Below, piece after piece: positions 34,001 to 48,019 of a stretch of DNA of 64,000 bases. The notes beneath the pieces are model-generated. The model searched no databases. It was not told the DNA's origin and saw nothing but the letters and a program-made list of their open reading frames with translations. The position numbers were made by a program, and so were the translations under genes. Where the stretch lies: positions 2,356,001-2,420,000 of the forward strand of contig CAUJLY010000003.1 of assembly GCA_963281155.1 (NCBI GenBank), given 5' to 3'. Position 1 is the first letter of the stretch. Each line of letters starts with the position of its first letter. This DNA is from Rhabditophanes sp. KR3021 (lineage: Eukaryota; Nematoda; Chromadorea; Rhabditida; Alloionematidae).

Positions 34001-37000
34001 TCATTTGCTGTCAAGAATGGATATAGCCATTTCTATGCATATGTTGCTAGACATGCTGACGGCATGTGTGCAGCAATTAGTCAAGTGCAAATACTTTATT
34101 AAGCAAGGCAGTGAGTTGGAGGGAATAAACGAATTACAAGAAATAGAGAATTCCGATGATTTGGATGATGCTGAACCTTTTGTTAGTCCTTTGGTTAGTC
34201 AAGTTATTATAACAGACATTTTAATGCAGCAAATGGAATTAAACGAAATTACTAACGAAAATGCAAAAAAAATATCGGATAAATTATTTTGTATGGCTGC
34301 CATGCTTTTGGATTACCCTACGTGTGATATAAATGATGCGGATGGGACGGTTAAAAATGGCCACACTTGCCAGAATCCTGACACTGACCAATTTGCAGAC
34401 TGTTCATTATGCCAAGAAACTGTATTCTTTTATCAAATTCTTGTAACATTAACCTCAAAAATAGCTCCTCTACGTGAGCTTGACATTTGTACCGTAGAAA
34501 TAGAAGCGTATCCTGCAAACGATCAATTACTAACAGAATCCTTCAATAAAAATTCAAAAACATCTTCCGTTTTTTCACCACAATCTCATGAAACAAATGC
34601 TTTAAATGCTTCAATGGTGTCAAATGTTTCAAATGCATTAAACCAGGCAAATATATTAACACCACATAGTGGGACCAGTGAATTTGCATCAGTTTTGCCA
34701 AGTGATGTAATTGAACCATCTAATGCTCAACCCTTTTCGATTGTTGAGGAACAATTTAGCAACGCCGTCATTCGAACAGAAACAGCTCAAATTATAGATG
34801 ATTTGAAGACAAGTACAGTTTCAGATCCGTGCCCCGCAGAAGATGATTACGCAAATAAAGAATTCTGGGATACATCAGTTGGGAAATTCAAATTCAAACT
34901 ATCTGCTCTTCCAGCTGAGTTACAGCTTATTTTCAATTTGCTCAAAAATATTGACAGAGAAATTAACCCTGACGTACAATACTATTTGCTGAAAACATTG
35001 AATTATCTATGTCTTCATTGCGAAGCTCTCGTAAACAGTCGCCGAGATCAAAGAGGATTCTTGATATGGTTGCAAGAAAACTTATTAATACCAAAACTGT
35101 ATCAGTTGTTACGTTCAGATTACTCACAAGTCGGGCAAATTTCTGTGAAATTGCTAATTCATGCTGTAACTTTGCCTTATGGCGAGGAAATATTCTGGAA
35201 CATTGTGAATAATGATTATATTAACGATGATTGGAAAGTGCGATTCAAAGCGGTAGAAAGAGTTTTCGTTTTAGCTCATTTAGTTTCTCCTTCCCCAATC
35301 AGATCTAGCAAAATACTTCAAACAACTCTTTCATGTGCGTTTTGCCATCTGATAGTTAGTGCAAATGATCCGAATACGGCTGTCTCACAAAGGGCTATTT
35401 TGTCGATTCAAGCATTGCCAGCAACTTGTTTGCAAATTATTGGATTATGCCTAGAATCTCAATTTGATTCCTGTATTTTAGATAGACCACTAATAGTGCA
35501 ACGTTTTCAACTTCTAACCCAACTAGTACCTGACGAGTCATTTTTAACGTGGGATTTCTTTATTCAGAGGTTTGAAACGTTAGCACTTGAATCTCAATTA
35601 AAAAATCAAGGCGAAGAAACTACATATGTTCAAGATTTCCTTCATACTGATCCTAGCTCAGATCTTTATCAAAAAAAGTTAAATAAAGCAAGAAAAAGTT
35701 TACATGAGGCTGAGAATGTTCGTAGTATAGTAAAATCTTTACGCGAAAATTCTTTAAGGCATCAATTGTCAAATATCGTGAAGCAAGAAGGTATGTTTTA
35801 TTTGTTAGTGTATAGATATTTAATTCAAACCGTCCCGATTGGGTTTAAGGCAGTTAATTGTGTTTGAGCCAGATCATTGTGTTTAAAGCAGTTAATTGTC
35901 TTTATATACCAATAATTCGGTAGACATCAGCATATGTATTTTGAGAAGATACATAATAATTTTCCCCTTTTTATACCTCCCTATTGCTTTTTTGTCCTTT
36001 TAACTATCACACATTTTTCTCATAAATACAGAAGTTAAACGCCAAGAAGCTGCTAATGCGGCAAATCGTCGTGGACGAAGAAGTGCTATTCTTACTGGGG
36101 CATTAGGCACAACAGCACGGTTTAAACTAAAAAAAGTGTTGATGTATGTTCGTGTTGTTGGAGCTTTTAAAAAAGTGGGAGACTCCTTGTCAGCAACCAA
36201 TTTTTTCAACAATAATTTGTTTTCACGGCGAAGTACTTCTCCTATGCCTGTTCCAGAAGAAGGAATGACACCGTCATCTTCTTTAATAAACGCTAATAAT
36301 GTGAATACTTCTAATACTATTCAAACTACAAATAACATTCTAAATAACGTCGATGATAGAAAAAAAAGTACGTCAGCAATAAGATCAAACAGTTTTTTTG
36401 GTTTTGACGATACAGATGTCGATAGAAAATCTGAATGTGAGCACAAGTGCTTAATTTTTTGTTTTAATTTTATTTTGAATTTGTTTAAACCCAAATTAAC
36501 AAACATAATACCTCTCAATGAATGCTTAACAAAAATTATATTTAATGATTTTAAAACCCAATCAGTTGCACATTTATTTCCCCTTTTGCTTGCTTCCTTT
36601 TTTAAACTTATTGTTAATAATTAAATGCTTTGATTTAAGTTAAATTTAAGTTGCACTAACGCAAGAATTTCTTCTGAGTTAAATGAGTCTTACTCATTTT
36701 TCCCCAAAATAATTATTTTTGTTTCAGATGACCCATTGGAAAATTCTCCTGGAAGTAAAGGAAATGGGAGCGACAATCTGAGTACTGGAAAAGGTGGTGG
36801 AAAAAAGAAAACGTATGGAGAGAGATTACGCGAATTTACGGATGAAGAATCCAACTTATGTTTATTACTTAATCGAGTAGTTGATATTCAAAATCCTGAA
36901 CGCCACACCGTCTATCTAATCATTTCCTTATTTTGTGATTTCTTATGTAGCAAGAAAATGACTTCTGATGAAAAATCATCAGCCAAAAAGCAAAGTATGC

Positions 37001-40000
37001 TATTAAGACATTTTAATACGCTTTTGGGATATTCTCATTCTGAAAAATGTTTTACAGTTCCACCTGCTAGGTTAAGAAAGTCTGTCGTATGTAATTCATT
37101 TTTATCTGGCTTACCGGAAATATTAGATTGTAATTTGCTAATCGGAAATCAAATGCTCTTGATAATTGTTCAATTACTTCTTCATCTACCGTCTCCTCAG
37201 GAAATGGCAAGTGATGCTAGTAATGCGCAATATTCTATTGCCTTATTAAGCCCATTGGTCAGGCAAGAATGGTTGAATACTTTAATTTTAATTTTATACA
37301 AGTATCGTTTTGACAACCCACCTGTTTCGGATATTGTTTTGAAGTTGATTTCTATTGTTATTTCTACGATTGATCTTCAATGCCATTCTTGTTCGTCTGA
37401 ACGTCCAAATAATGATCCAATAATAGATTGGAGTGATTATTCTGATGACTCTGGCGTTTCTGATGCCGATGAAGGCAATAATATAATTGGAACTGACACA
37501 ATTATGGAGGAAGCCGAAGATGGAAGTTGCTCCTATTCATATGACGCTCATCATAAGACCTCTAAAGTGTCTGTTGTCATAGAACCCTCGCCAAATGAGC
37601 GATATTCTTTAAGTAGGCCTAGTTCTTTGACCGGGATAGCTGCAAAATCAAAAGAAGGGTTAACGATGGATGACAAAATAGAGTCAATTAAAAACAGACC
37701 CCCTAATTATAAAAAAAAGAAAGAACTACACAAAAGAATTAAAAAAAGTAAAAGTATAGTAACTGAAAAATCCAAGGATGAATTAGCTGAATTTAGATGC
37801 GGAAATTGCAATGAAATTCTAAAGAACTTTGACGAAGAAAGCTTATCTTTGTGCATAATTGCATTAGAAACGTTTTCTCAAAGAGAACCTACAATGGCAG
37901 CTCCTATTTTGTTTAGAATCATAACGAGTGTTAGCAAGTTTATTGAAACTCCATTGTACCCGTGGCATGAATCAACTCTTTTTGTTCCAGGTAAATTGAT
38001 ATAAATTTGGGATGTAATATTGATAGAACTTTGCCCTTCAATATTGATATGAATTAGTGTTTTTTAAATTAACAACAATGTGTGTTTTTATAACTGTCTC
38101 GAAATTAGTTAAATATTACATAGTATTGATAATTTTTTAATTTTACATATTTATTTAGGTAATTCGAGGTCTACAGCAAAACAATTGCTGCGTGTTATCT
38201 TCCATCAAGTAAGTAATAGAATTAATGTTGACGTGGCAGAGTTGAAATTTTATAAATTACGACTTTGACGACTCTGTTTCGGCGATACCTCGGGTTTAAC
38301 GTTTTCAATATATTTCTCCCATACATTGGCCGCCGTATAAAATAGAGGTGCAATTGCTCGAATGACCTTTCAATTGTTATTCGAATATAGAATCTTCAAC
38401 ATTTTTTATTTTTAGTTATCCAACTGTGGAATTGCTTACCAACTTTTTGACAGTAAAATAGAAGGCCCACTTAGTTTTTGGACAACAATTTCATTTTCTT
38501 TGACCGATTTTCATGAGTTAAATCCTATTTCGCTGATTCATTTTTTGCTGGAGGATGTGCTGAATGATTGGCCACCGAATAATCGTCTTGCGAGAATCTT
38601 ATTTAACTTAGCTGCTTACATTCAAACAGTTCCTAATGATTTATATCTCAATACCTGGTCAAATGCCGTCACTCAAATGGATATATTTTTTAGAAGATAT
38701 TATCAAAGTGTAAGTAACTTATAAATATGCTTTTATGTATTTCTTGTTTAGATAAACTTGGCGACTGAAGGCACAGGTGGAAAAATAAGTTCGGAATTAA
38801 AATGCTCTATTATTATCATGAAGAAGGTAATGAAAGTTCAAAACTTTTCAACATTCAAATGCGCAGCTTTACTTGTTGAAGGTTACTCAAAGTGGTTAGC
38901 AGAAGCTTTGCATCATGCAAAAATAGATTTGATAGATTTATTGGGAATTTGTACAGCGTGTAATCGAGCATTAATTCGTGAAAGAGACAAACAGTATATT
39001 ACGCGAGCAGTCGTTACTGAATTGATCCAAGCTATCAAATTTAAGGTTCAATTGCATAATGACAATTACATGAAAATTGTTGATTTGATTTTACAAGATA
39101 CTGGCGAACTTGTTTCTGTCGAAATTACTGATGATCAGTATAATACTGGTGCATCAGATGCTGTTAAACCGTACATTAATGACATACTAGAATTTGTCTC
39201 TGATTATCATGTATTGTCTCGTTTAAAAAAACAAACAAACAATGATTCAGTTGGAGGTGATTTAAAAGCTGGTTTAGGTTCGTTAAATTTTATTAAGTTA
39301 AAAAATGTGGTTCTTTAAGTTATTATTTCTTTGGTCATGGGACACGTTCATTACCACCTAGAATGACTTGGCAGCTTGATCCTTTCTTTCTGGAAACATT
39401 TGAGATACAATGCCAAGAGACGGCTTGTCAGCATTAGAATTAGTGTTTACATCGCTAGTGTAGTCAATGCCTTTCCTAGTATTGCCATCTATTTTAGCTT
39501 TAAAAACGCAAATACGAATGCGATGTTGTGGCAACTAAAATAAGTAAATAAAATTTGATCTTAAAAATCATTACACGTAAAATAGCTTGCACCTATTATT
39601 CATAGTTGATGAAAAAAGCATAAGAACCATTTAATACATGTCAAGGTACAAGTAACAATGAATGACAAGAGTCTCCAGCAACTTCTGAAGTGATTCTTTT
39701 AAGACTTTTTTGAAAAAGTTAAAAATATTTAATAACACGAAACAAACTATTAAAAACACTCAAAATTGTTGCATTACTATTAATTAAAAACTGGTTTAGC
39801 CAAAATCGTAGCTGTTGAAATGTCGCGGACTTCTGGTAAAGACAATAGACCAGTTACAAGATATATTCCCTGGCTGCTAAATCCCCCTAATATAACACAA
39901 GCAGCTCCAGGTGCTTTTGCGGAGTCTGTAACAAATGTGCGCATTGTTTCTTGGTTACTTTTAGGGGCTCTTCATTCAAAAGCAAATTGCTTACCAATTC

Positions 40001-40539
40001 CTATTGAAAATTCCAATCATATAGCAGATTACATACACTTTGTTCTAGTAGGGTTTGCTGACCAATCTAGTCAGTCAATCACCACCATGAGTGGATTATT
40101 CCATGCCGCTCATCTTTGTCAAATTTGGACTGTGTATTGCGAACAAAGGGCTATTACGTGTAATGCGTCAGATCTCAGTAACAAAACAATGAATCATATC
40201 CTTGAGTTTTGGAGTAGAGTGACACCTGCCATTTTGCAATTATTGTCGCATTCCAAAGTTTTGGCGGATATGGTTAATTTGCATTTTGTTAATACCTTGC
40301 AAGCTCTACAGCAAGTCAATTCAGCTGTTTTGTGTCAATTATACCCAATGTGGCAGCCGATGTTAACAGCCTACCATCACGCGCAAATTCCATCTCAATT
40401 GCGGAAAAAGCTAGAAGCTTGTGAAAATCAACCTTCCTTAAAGATGCATAATATCCTAGATTGGGTAAAACAAGTGCGCTACAAAATTGGGCAAATAGAA
40501 CTTCAAACAAGTGCAGCATCACCTTTTTATAATGTTTAA
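31098..40539 (+). CDS. unc-79: UNC-79, large accessory subunit of the NALCN sodium-leak channel complex
   Basis: Helical-repeat scaffold that, with UNC-80, sustains the NALCN/NCA neuronal leak channel. Exons: 31098-31122, 31907-32024, 32068-32228, 32449-35790, 36032-36436, 36728-37990, 38159-38208, 38416-38709, 38752-39277, 39800-40539; all phases close, giving 2307 residues. The start MSTTRAATFSAKIKTLSEFH resembles human UNC79. A Cys-rich zone (about 240-345; CKSCAS, CQNKGCESS, CFDEDC, CQECITC) and FGIWIMAALCPPT, VGGAWDKMCNKKEQMKEGL, PYDIINLESWNTLMPLWLQA, FEPDLCPLPFEIEKVYGFIS are family hallmarks. The C-terminus has SRTSGKDNRPVTRYIPWLLN and HAAHLCQIWTVYCEQ. The exon 9 donor is the weak G|GTTCGT; without it the ORF would stop at 39318. 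Introns hold a tRNA gene and short antisense ORFs. A 780-nt intron 1 shows nothing else. Confidence 0.95.
32297..32383 (+). tRNA. tRNA-Ile(UAU) with a 13-nt intron
   Basis: Complete cloverleaf: acceptor stem GCTCCAT pairs with ATGGAGC followed by discriminator A; D arm AGCGCAGTTGGTTAGCGC; T arm CCAGTTCGAGCCTGG. The anticodon loop reads CTTATA|A with anticodon TAT at 32331-32333. It is interrupted after position 37 by a 13-nt intron (32335-32347), typical of eukaryotic tRNA-Ile(UAU). It lies inside unc-79 intron 32229-32448 on the same strand, so RNA polymerase III would transcribe within a polymerase II intron. A short T run (TTTTT) about 5 nt downstream can act as terminator. Confidence 0.95.
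38250..38366 (-). other. Short antisense ORF in an unc-79 intron
   Basis: Within intron 38209-38415 the minus strand has an AG at its upstream edge, followed by an open frame VIRAIAPLFYTAANVWEKYI then ENVKPEVSPKQSRQSRNL and stop. GC content and residue composition look coding, unlike the rest of the intron. It has no start codon, so it could be a terminal exon or a gene fragment. Not recognised. Confidence 0.25.
39358..39534 (-). other. Candidate nested antisense terminal exon in the last unc-79 intron
   Basis: A TTATTTTAG acceptor on the minus strand opens 58 codons in one frame (LPQHRIRICVFKAKIDGNTR, then GIDYTSDVNTNSNADKPSLG, IVSQMFPERKDQAAKSF) ending in TAG. The composition is protein-like and the acceptor is good, but no upstream exon or family was recognised. 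It is antisense to unc-79. Confidence 0.35.
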
Positions 40540-40671
40540 CCCATTTAGTTAAAGATTAAAAAGTTCATCTAAAATAATAAAGATTATTTAAAGTTCTAAA
40601 GTTTATTTCAAATACGATGATATAAATAAGATATTTACAAAAGTGTGGATAAAAGCGTCGTGAGTTTGATA

Positions 40672-43600
40672 TTAAACAATGCAGCTTGATATGGGGTCAG
40701 CCAATTCGTGAGATTTGTGTACAATTTTGTCACTAGTGAGAGAACTAGCTCCACTCGATGTTTGTCTGTGATGGTATCGCATTAACAAATCAGACTGAGT
40801 ACCAATTTGTTCTAAGGCCAATAGTTGATGCTTTGAGTAAATCAAACGGTCATTGACATGCATCTTTTCGACCAACAATTTCCATAATGTTTCTTTGTAG
40901 AATCGCCAATTCGCCATTTCATCTTGGGACAGGTAATTGGGATATATAATATTGTCTAATTCAATATCTCTATCACAGTGGTAATTCCTTAAGATTTTGG
41001 AATCTTCCAGTTGTTCTTCAAGTCTAGCACGTCTCGTTTTGCAAAACTCGGATTCATCGTGGTCAGATAGAATGCCATTCAACTTATCGAGCTTTAGTTT
41101 GACTTTTGTTTCAAGCAGAACTAAAGTTTTACTCTGATTTACATGATTATTCAATTTTTTCAAAATAGTTTCATCTATGTGGGATGTTTTAAATAGGTGA
41201 TTTTTAATATTTTCATTGCCGATCACATCCTGATTAATATTTTCCTGTTCAATTTCTAAAATATGCATCTTCTTTTTTAGTGTTTCAATAGTTAGCTTTC
41301 TTTTTTCTTCAAGTTCATCAATTTCTTGCTCATTCATCAACTGTGTATTTCTAAATGCATTCTGAAGACTGACAAGAGAAGGACTTCTATAGAGTTGATT
41401 TAAAGATTCTGAAGATTGGGCGGAATACATTGTATTGGTTAGGCCAGTGTGTCCGTTATAGAGATTTGAAGTTGAAGCAGACATTGAAAAAGCGTTATTA
41501 TTATCAGTCTTCATAAATGATTTGCTAAATGTCTTTTCATTTTCTTTGTTGTTATTATTACCAGTATAATGTTGGGGGTTGTTTATGAGCAATGATGGCA
41601 TGGAATCAAAGCGTGCTTTTCCGATAATATTAGGATCTTGTTTAATACCATAATCGTCTTTCGAAATATTGTCATTATCCATACAATGATCTTTCGTACT
41701 ATTTATTAAAGAATCGTCATTTGTAGCGGTAAATGAGGTTGCAGAAGTTGCTTTAAAAGTAAATTTAGCTGGCTTTCTTGGAACTGGAGGCGGAATTTTT
41801 TTGACACCTTTATCTAATGTCGAAGAAGGAGATGAATCAGCGGAGGAATATGTTAGTGCATTTGAATTTTTTCTAGGTGCTGGCATTGGATGAACTTCGA
41901 TAGTAGGTTTTGAAATGTGATAATTGACATTTGTAAATATATTAGTAGAAGACGCGCTCGACATCGTTGGCGATGACAATGCCAATGAGTTTCTTTTAGG
42001 TGGGACAGGTGGAGTTATACTTTTTGCATCATTTCCTAGTTCGTTCAAATTGGAAGGCATCAAACCTGTGATATCCAAACTCTTCAAAAACTTGTTTGAT
42101 ATAGAGTTAATCAGTTGGTGTTCATTGTTTGGTATTGGATCAGAATGCAGAGATTCCTTATCAGATAAATTATGACAGGATGTATATTGCGTAGTGTTCG
42201 TATCTATTTTAGTTTCCATTTCACTGCTTTGATCCCTTAGGAAAAGGGACTGCGTTGTCGGGGTTGTACTGCACAAAATTCTGCAAAAATAATGATTAGT
42301 GGAAGTTAACGGTAATTATACGGAATTTTTAATAAGTAAATAAATAACTTATCATGAATTTTTAAATCTCTCTTCGCACCTGATAATAATATGTAGAAAT
42401 GTAATATAAAGATGTCCTAAGAAATGTCGAATTCTTGTGATAAGTGGTAAATATGTAGTTGAAGTTTTACGATTATTGCTTTCTGAATTAATGTAGTTAT
42501 TATTATTAGAGTCTAAAGATGTTACTTCAACATAAAAAATAGGTATTTGTGTAATAGTAGCCGACATATGAATATTAGTTAAATGCTTTCAAATGAATAT
42601 TTAAAAGAATATATAAAATAATCGTAAGCTACTAGACTGAACGACCTCTTTTTTAGGGATGTACAAAATAGAGGCTAATAAAATATAAAATACATATAGT
42701 ATTTTTTGTTAGAACAAAGATGATTTGTGCAAAAGTTTAATCTTAGAAAATAAATAGCTTGTCACAATAAGGTATAAAGGCGATCTAAAACTGCAGTAAC
42801 TAACTACAAATTGTGATTGTTTGAGAAATAGTTTAGTATAGAGGGAAAGTTGAGTCTTTTATTAAATAAAAGAAATCTTATGCACATCAATTGTACATTT
42901 TCAAAAAGTGTTAATAATCCAAAAAACATCTTATCCGATCAAGATAAACAACCTAGTTTTATTATAAAAAATATTAATACATACCTCGTCGGTGGACGTG
43001 AGTAATTGATATCGAAATCATCATTCAATAGAGAAACGTATGAATTAGAATTTTGGATGTTTCGGTAATTATATGGTTGTTCCTCATTGTATAATTCAAT
43101 TCCACCGTCATCAATCATTGTGTCTAGTGATGAAGTATTTGATTTAGCTTCTTCTTCTCGTATGCCAGGTGACGACAATACAGGAAATTTTGCTTGCCTA
43201 GAATATTGTTGTTATATAGATACTATATATTATTATAAAGAGAAATTAAGTATAAAGAATGTAAAAAATACATTCCTTAATAGTTTTGTTGTGTGTATTT
43301 ATAAATACTTAAAAGAAGGATACCAAATATGAAAAGGTTGTACAATAAATTAACAGTAAAGGGTTATTATTTTTATACTTAAAAAGCTAATTGTCACTAT
43401 TCATTAATATAGATAATGGATAATCATCTAAAAAGTGAACCATAGAGTATTTAAGCAATTAATCCTTCGAAAACTAATTATAAAATAATGATAAGAATGT
43501 CTTAATCGAATTCTTTTAAAATTAGATAACAATTTTTAAAGGGTTAAAGTATGAAATACGTGAACGTCATATATTTGGGATTTAAAAATTAGTTGGAAAG

Positions 43601-46532
43601 ATTAAATTCCCTAAATGACATTCCATTGTTATTATAATTGATAATAATCATATAACTGGTTAATAAATCATTAGAACTTACTCTTGCTGCTGTTTTCTTT
43701 GATGAATGCGACGAGCCGCTCCAGAAGAAGTTCGGTTTAACATTGTATCTGTTGGATCTAAAAAATATAATGAAAAAAGAACTAAATGGATCGATCTTCC
43801 CAACCTTTTAATTAAATGAAATATATTATTGTGAATTGATCACTTACATATCATTAATCAAAAGGGTGGTAAAGATTTTGGTAATTAAGGGATAATGTAC
43901 CAGTACCAGATGTACTAATAACTTAAGCACATATCATCATATAACAAACAAGAATATAAAGTATTCTTCTAAAAAAGAATGCTTATTATAATGTTTATAG
44001 TTTATGCTTTTTAAAAAATTGACTACTTACGAATTGAATTGGGATTATTGGATGAGATTACTGTTGAAGAATTAGGTGAAAAAGTAGTGGTTGTTTTAAT
44101 AACTACAAGTTCCTTGTTTTTGGTATGATAAGAGCAATGAGATGTGTGGGAGAGGTTGGTGATTGAAGGACAAGTAGAACAAAGACAATTACCATATGTG
44201 TCCTGGACAGTTGTTAAAGATTGTACAAAATTATTTGTTCTAGTAGGAAAATAACTTGAAAATATAGTTTCTTTTTTTATGTCGTTGCAATAAAGCGGGT
44301 TTGAGAGGCTCGAATCTTTTTGATATATCAATTGGTTGTGATTGATTGGAAAATGCTTTGACTGATGGCTAGCAGTCTAAATATAAATATATTAATAAAT
44401 GTACAAATATGGTTGATATTTGTTTATCAAATAATTGTAAACCGTCCATTTATAAACAAAACTAAGGTGTTCGATAAAATACAGCAATATGGACAACTAA
44501 GCGTATACATTTACACGCACTGCTTTGTTGTTATTAATGATAATTTGAAATTAAAATTAAATAAAGATAAGAAAGGTGAAGTAGATATACTTAGTAGTCA
44601 TTATAGTTGCAACTGAACAATAATTTATTCTTATCTAAATGGCGTTTGCCAGACAGTCTGTCCATTTTTAGAATGCATCACCCATCTATGCGCATCAATA
44701 TGTCCAGTAGAATTAATTTGAGGGACCTTTTTGTACTATAAATGTATCGCCGAATCAGAGTAACTATGGTTCACCTTACATTGAGAGTACACTCTTTTTA
44801 TGCGCCCATTTATAGATCTATAAAATAGATGTAGATATATACTAAAGTTTAGCTCGTATCAGCCGCCAACTTAAATAAAAACAAAATGAAATGAAAGGAA
44901 ATGTTCAGAGAAGTAGTGAACCGCATTTGATTAATATTTATCCTCAATATATCTCATTTTAATGAATTTTTACTTGAAGTAATGATTAATTTAAAAAATT
45001 AATGACCAGAACACCCACTTGAATATAATGAGTAAAGATGTTGATGATATGGAATATTTACAATGACTCGTAAATTTTAGTAAATTTTGATCCTATATGA
45101 GTGTAGGAAATGTAAAAAGTATGATTAAATGTATACAAAACAAAGAAAATGATTATATGGTCGATGTGTTTAAAATGAATCTTAAATCTCAAGGTCGCAT
45201 AAATGTTGATGCATAAATAAAGGTATCATATGCAAGGTGAAATTCAGAATAAAAGTCAGTAAGTGAAAATGTGCTGAAACAATAAACTCCAATCAAGTTA
45301 ATAAAAATAAATAATTAAATATATGATTAAACAGAGGGGAGTTTTTGAAGAATTATATAAAATGTATGAGAAAAAACATGGGATCTTTATTTTGATTTTG
45401 AAATACAAAAATATGTCCGATAAAATGTTAGAATGAAGGTTGATGTATGAGTCAGCGCTCGCAACTTTTAATACCTGAGAAGTACCTCATATTTATTTTG
45501 TTGGATCCATTATGTGAAAGCAATGTCTTGCGAACATAATATCAGTATGTAAGAGATATCTATATCTTTTTTAAATATATCTATTTAAACTTGTACATGG
45601 TGGTAAGCACATTGAATTAACAAGTCACAAAAGTACAATCAAAAGTGCTTGTATAAGATAGTCTATTATGCAAGTGTTAAATTCTAAGCAATAGAGAAGA
45701 GTGAAAGGTACAGAAATAATGAATAAACAAATATATAATGATTATTGTTATAGCTCTTGACACTTTTCATGATAGAGAGATCGCGCACTCAACCTTCAAT
45801 AACAAAACTAACGTTAATCTGACCAATGTATACACTTTTTGCGAGATAAATCTTGTTTTAAATCTTTTAGTACCACGTATTATTTATAAGTCTATGTATG
45901 GAAATGAAGTAAGTTCCAAAATTAGTATGCATCAAAGACCCTTGACCTCTTCACAGTTGTAACGGGCACTGTGAATTTCACTTCCAAAGAATTATAAGGA
46001 AATATGCAGATATTAGTAATAACACAAAATTTTAATTAAAAAGCTAATATCAAGGAGATAAATGTATGTCTTTAAAAAGAAACATAAAAGTTTGTATCAG
46101 CGGGGTATAGAAAAACATTAAAGCATGATTAAATATTCGTAAAGATACGAAATTACTCATAAATTGTTTAACCTCTATCTCAAAATACATTCATAAAATT
46201 GATTATCAAGTTTTGGGAAACCACAACATTAAGAATAGTGTTCGTTTTTGACTTAAATAAAAATTACCACCTTCATTATTTAAACACAAAAAGCATTTAA
46301 AGAGACAATTTACATTTATTGTCTTAATGAGTCATTTAAAAAGTGATTAAACTTACCGATGGAATAGAAGCATTAGGGTGAATAATTTGAAAAAGTTTTT
46401 GGCTAGCCTGTCTATATTTATCAGCCATAACCTTTCTACTCTTTTCAGAATCCAGAAAATTGTGATAGAAATTAGATTGATGAAAATTTGTGTCAGGATA
46501 GATCAACATTTTAGGTTTCTCCAAGTCAAAAA
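40672..46532 (-). CDS. Shroom-like actin-associated protein with C-terminal ASD2 domain, 5' exon(s) not identified
   Basis: Exons (minus): 46532-46357, 44376-44031, 43757-43682, 43197-42985, 42280-40672; phases agree through the stop. The long N-terminal and middle part is Ser/Asn-rich and disordered with Pro-rich SH3-type stretches (PPVPPKRNSLALSSP, KKIPPPVPRKPAKF). The last 190 residues form a coiled-coil ASD2 domain (IDELEEKRKLTIETLKKKMH, RARLEEQLEDSKILRN, NYLSQDEMANWRFYKETLWK, LLVEKMHVNDRLIY). In Shroom proteins this domain binds Rho kinase to drive actomyosin contraction. An alternative first exon may exist at 42567-42380 (start MSATITQIPIFYVEV): its donor is in the same phase as exon 42985, so either could join 42280. 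The first exon of the long form must end in phase 1 and lies upstream of 46532. Confidence 0.82.
44377..46356. other. Large intron of the Shroom-like gene
   Basis: About 2 kb of AT-rich sequence between two joined exons. Plus-strand open frames at about 44365-44616 and 45738-45962 were examined. Neither resembles the GIY-YIG family or any family I know. Confidence 0.4.
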
Positions 46533-48019
46533 CTGAAAAAATGATAGTTTAATGAAAAGTAGAGCAATTTATATGTTTTGATTAGTGAAAAATATATTAA
46601 TTGGATTATCGGATAAATTATATACAATTATTGGCTGTACAAATATAATGACCGCAAACAATAGTCATTTCATCATTTGTTAAAGTGATTTATCGTACAA
46701 AAATAATAAAAATTTGTTAGCAATAACATGTTAATAAAAAGTATTTTGAATGTTGGAGGAGTAAAATGTGTTGATCGGACCAAAAAAGTCAAGATAAAAT
46801 GTATTCACGACAGCTGTCTTTAGCCATAGATGTAATAGTCTAAATAAAAGACAACTTAATTCATGAAATGTTATCTTGTGTAAATATTCAATATTGACAA
46901 GGAAATATGTGAATAATTTACGAAAGTTAGTAGCATATGAGTAGTTTTGTAAAGAAACCTTTTATTATTAAATGTAGCATGCATAACTAAAAACATTTAA
47001 AAGATTAAGTATAAACAAATTTGTCCATTTCATAAGAACAAGTTCTTTAAGGAACTGCTTAAATTAACTTTTTTATAAGTTTAGATATAGTATTTCATTC
47101 GACCCTTTTGCAAAGAGTAGAATATGTTCGATTTTATCTGCATTAATACTCATTAACACCTAATCCTTTTGATCATAATATTAATAAAGAATGTAGAGAA
47201 TAATTACAGTTTTCGTTTGATGTTATTAATTGTGTCGAATTTGATGTAAACTATTTCAAGATCTAAATAATATTTTTCACACACTCCTCAAAAGGCATGC
47301 AACTTTTACAAAGAGAAAACTTACAAGTGATCCTTGAAATTTGTATTATTAAGATTAGGAACAGGAATTAATTTGAACAGTTTGATATGTCACAGTATAG
47401 TTGAATACGTCGAAATTGAAAGAATAAATTCAATCAAAAATGTCTTTTTACAGTTTAAGAAGTCGGAGGTTACGTGAGTGTCACAATTTGACTGTTATAT
47501 TGACAAAATATTTTATCACGTATGATTATTCAGTTATTAAATTTGTTTTCAAATAATTTAAAATCAGAGCATCAGATTTTTGGATCTTATATTGCTTATA
47601 ACATACACAGTTTAATAATAATGTACATATAATTATTAGTTTAAATAATATTTAATCTAAGAAGTAAATGCTTCAAGGGTGTATGTTAGTTAAAGATTTG
47701 CCAAAGGAACAATCTACTTTTGTCATTGTTTAATACCAGTACATCATGATTAAAACATTTTGTTTCTCATTGTTTGTTATATTTCAAATCTCCATCCCCT
47801 CCTTTTTGGGAGGTTCATTTAATTCATCTTCATTGCCAGCACTCATCTGAATGAAAGTCAAGATTCCTCTAATCATACAAAAACTATTTAGAAAAATGGA
47901 TCTCCTAATAGAGAGCATGGTAATAAATAAGTTTTTGAACTTGGAGTACTAGCATTTCTTTGAATGTTTCAAAAAAAGAATTGGAAATCTTATTTAAAGG
48001 ATATATAATTAAATATTGA

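Noticed and set aside
36437..36624. Read-through C-terminus of the unc-79 fifth exon
   Set aside because: The splice to 36728 preserves phase and restores conserved UNC-79 sequence; the read-through is AT-rich and hydrophobic by chance.
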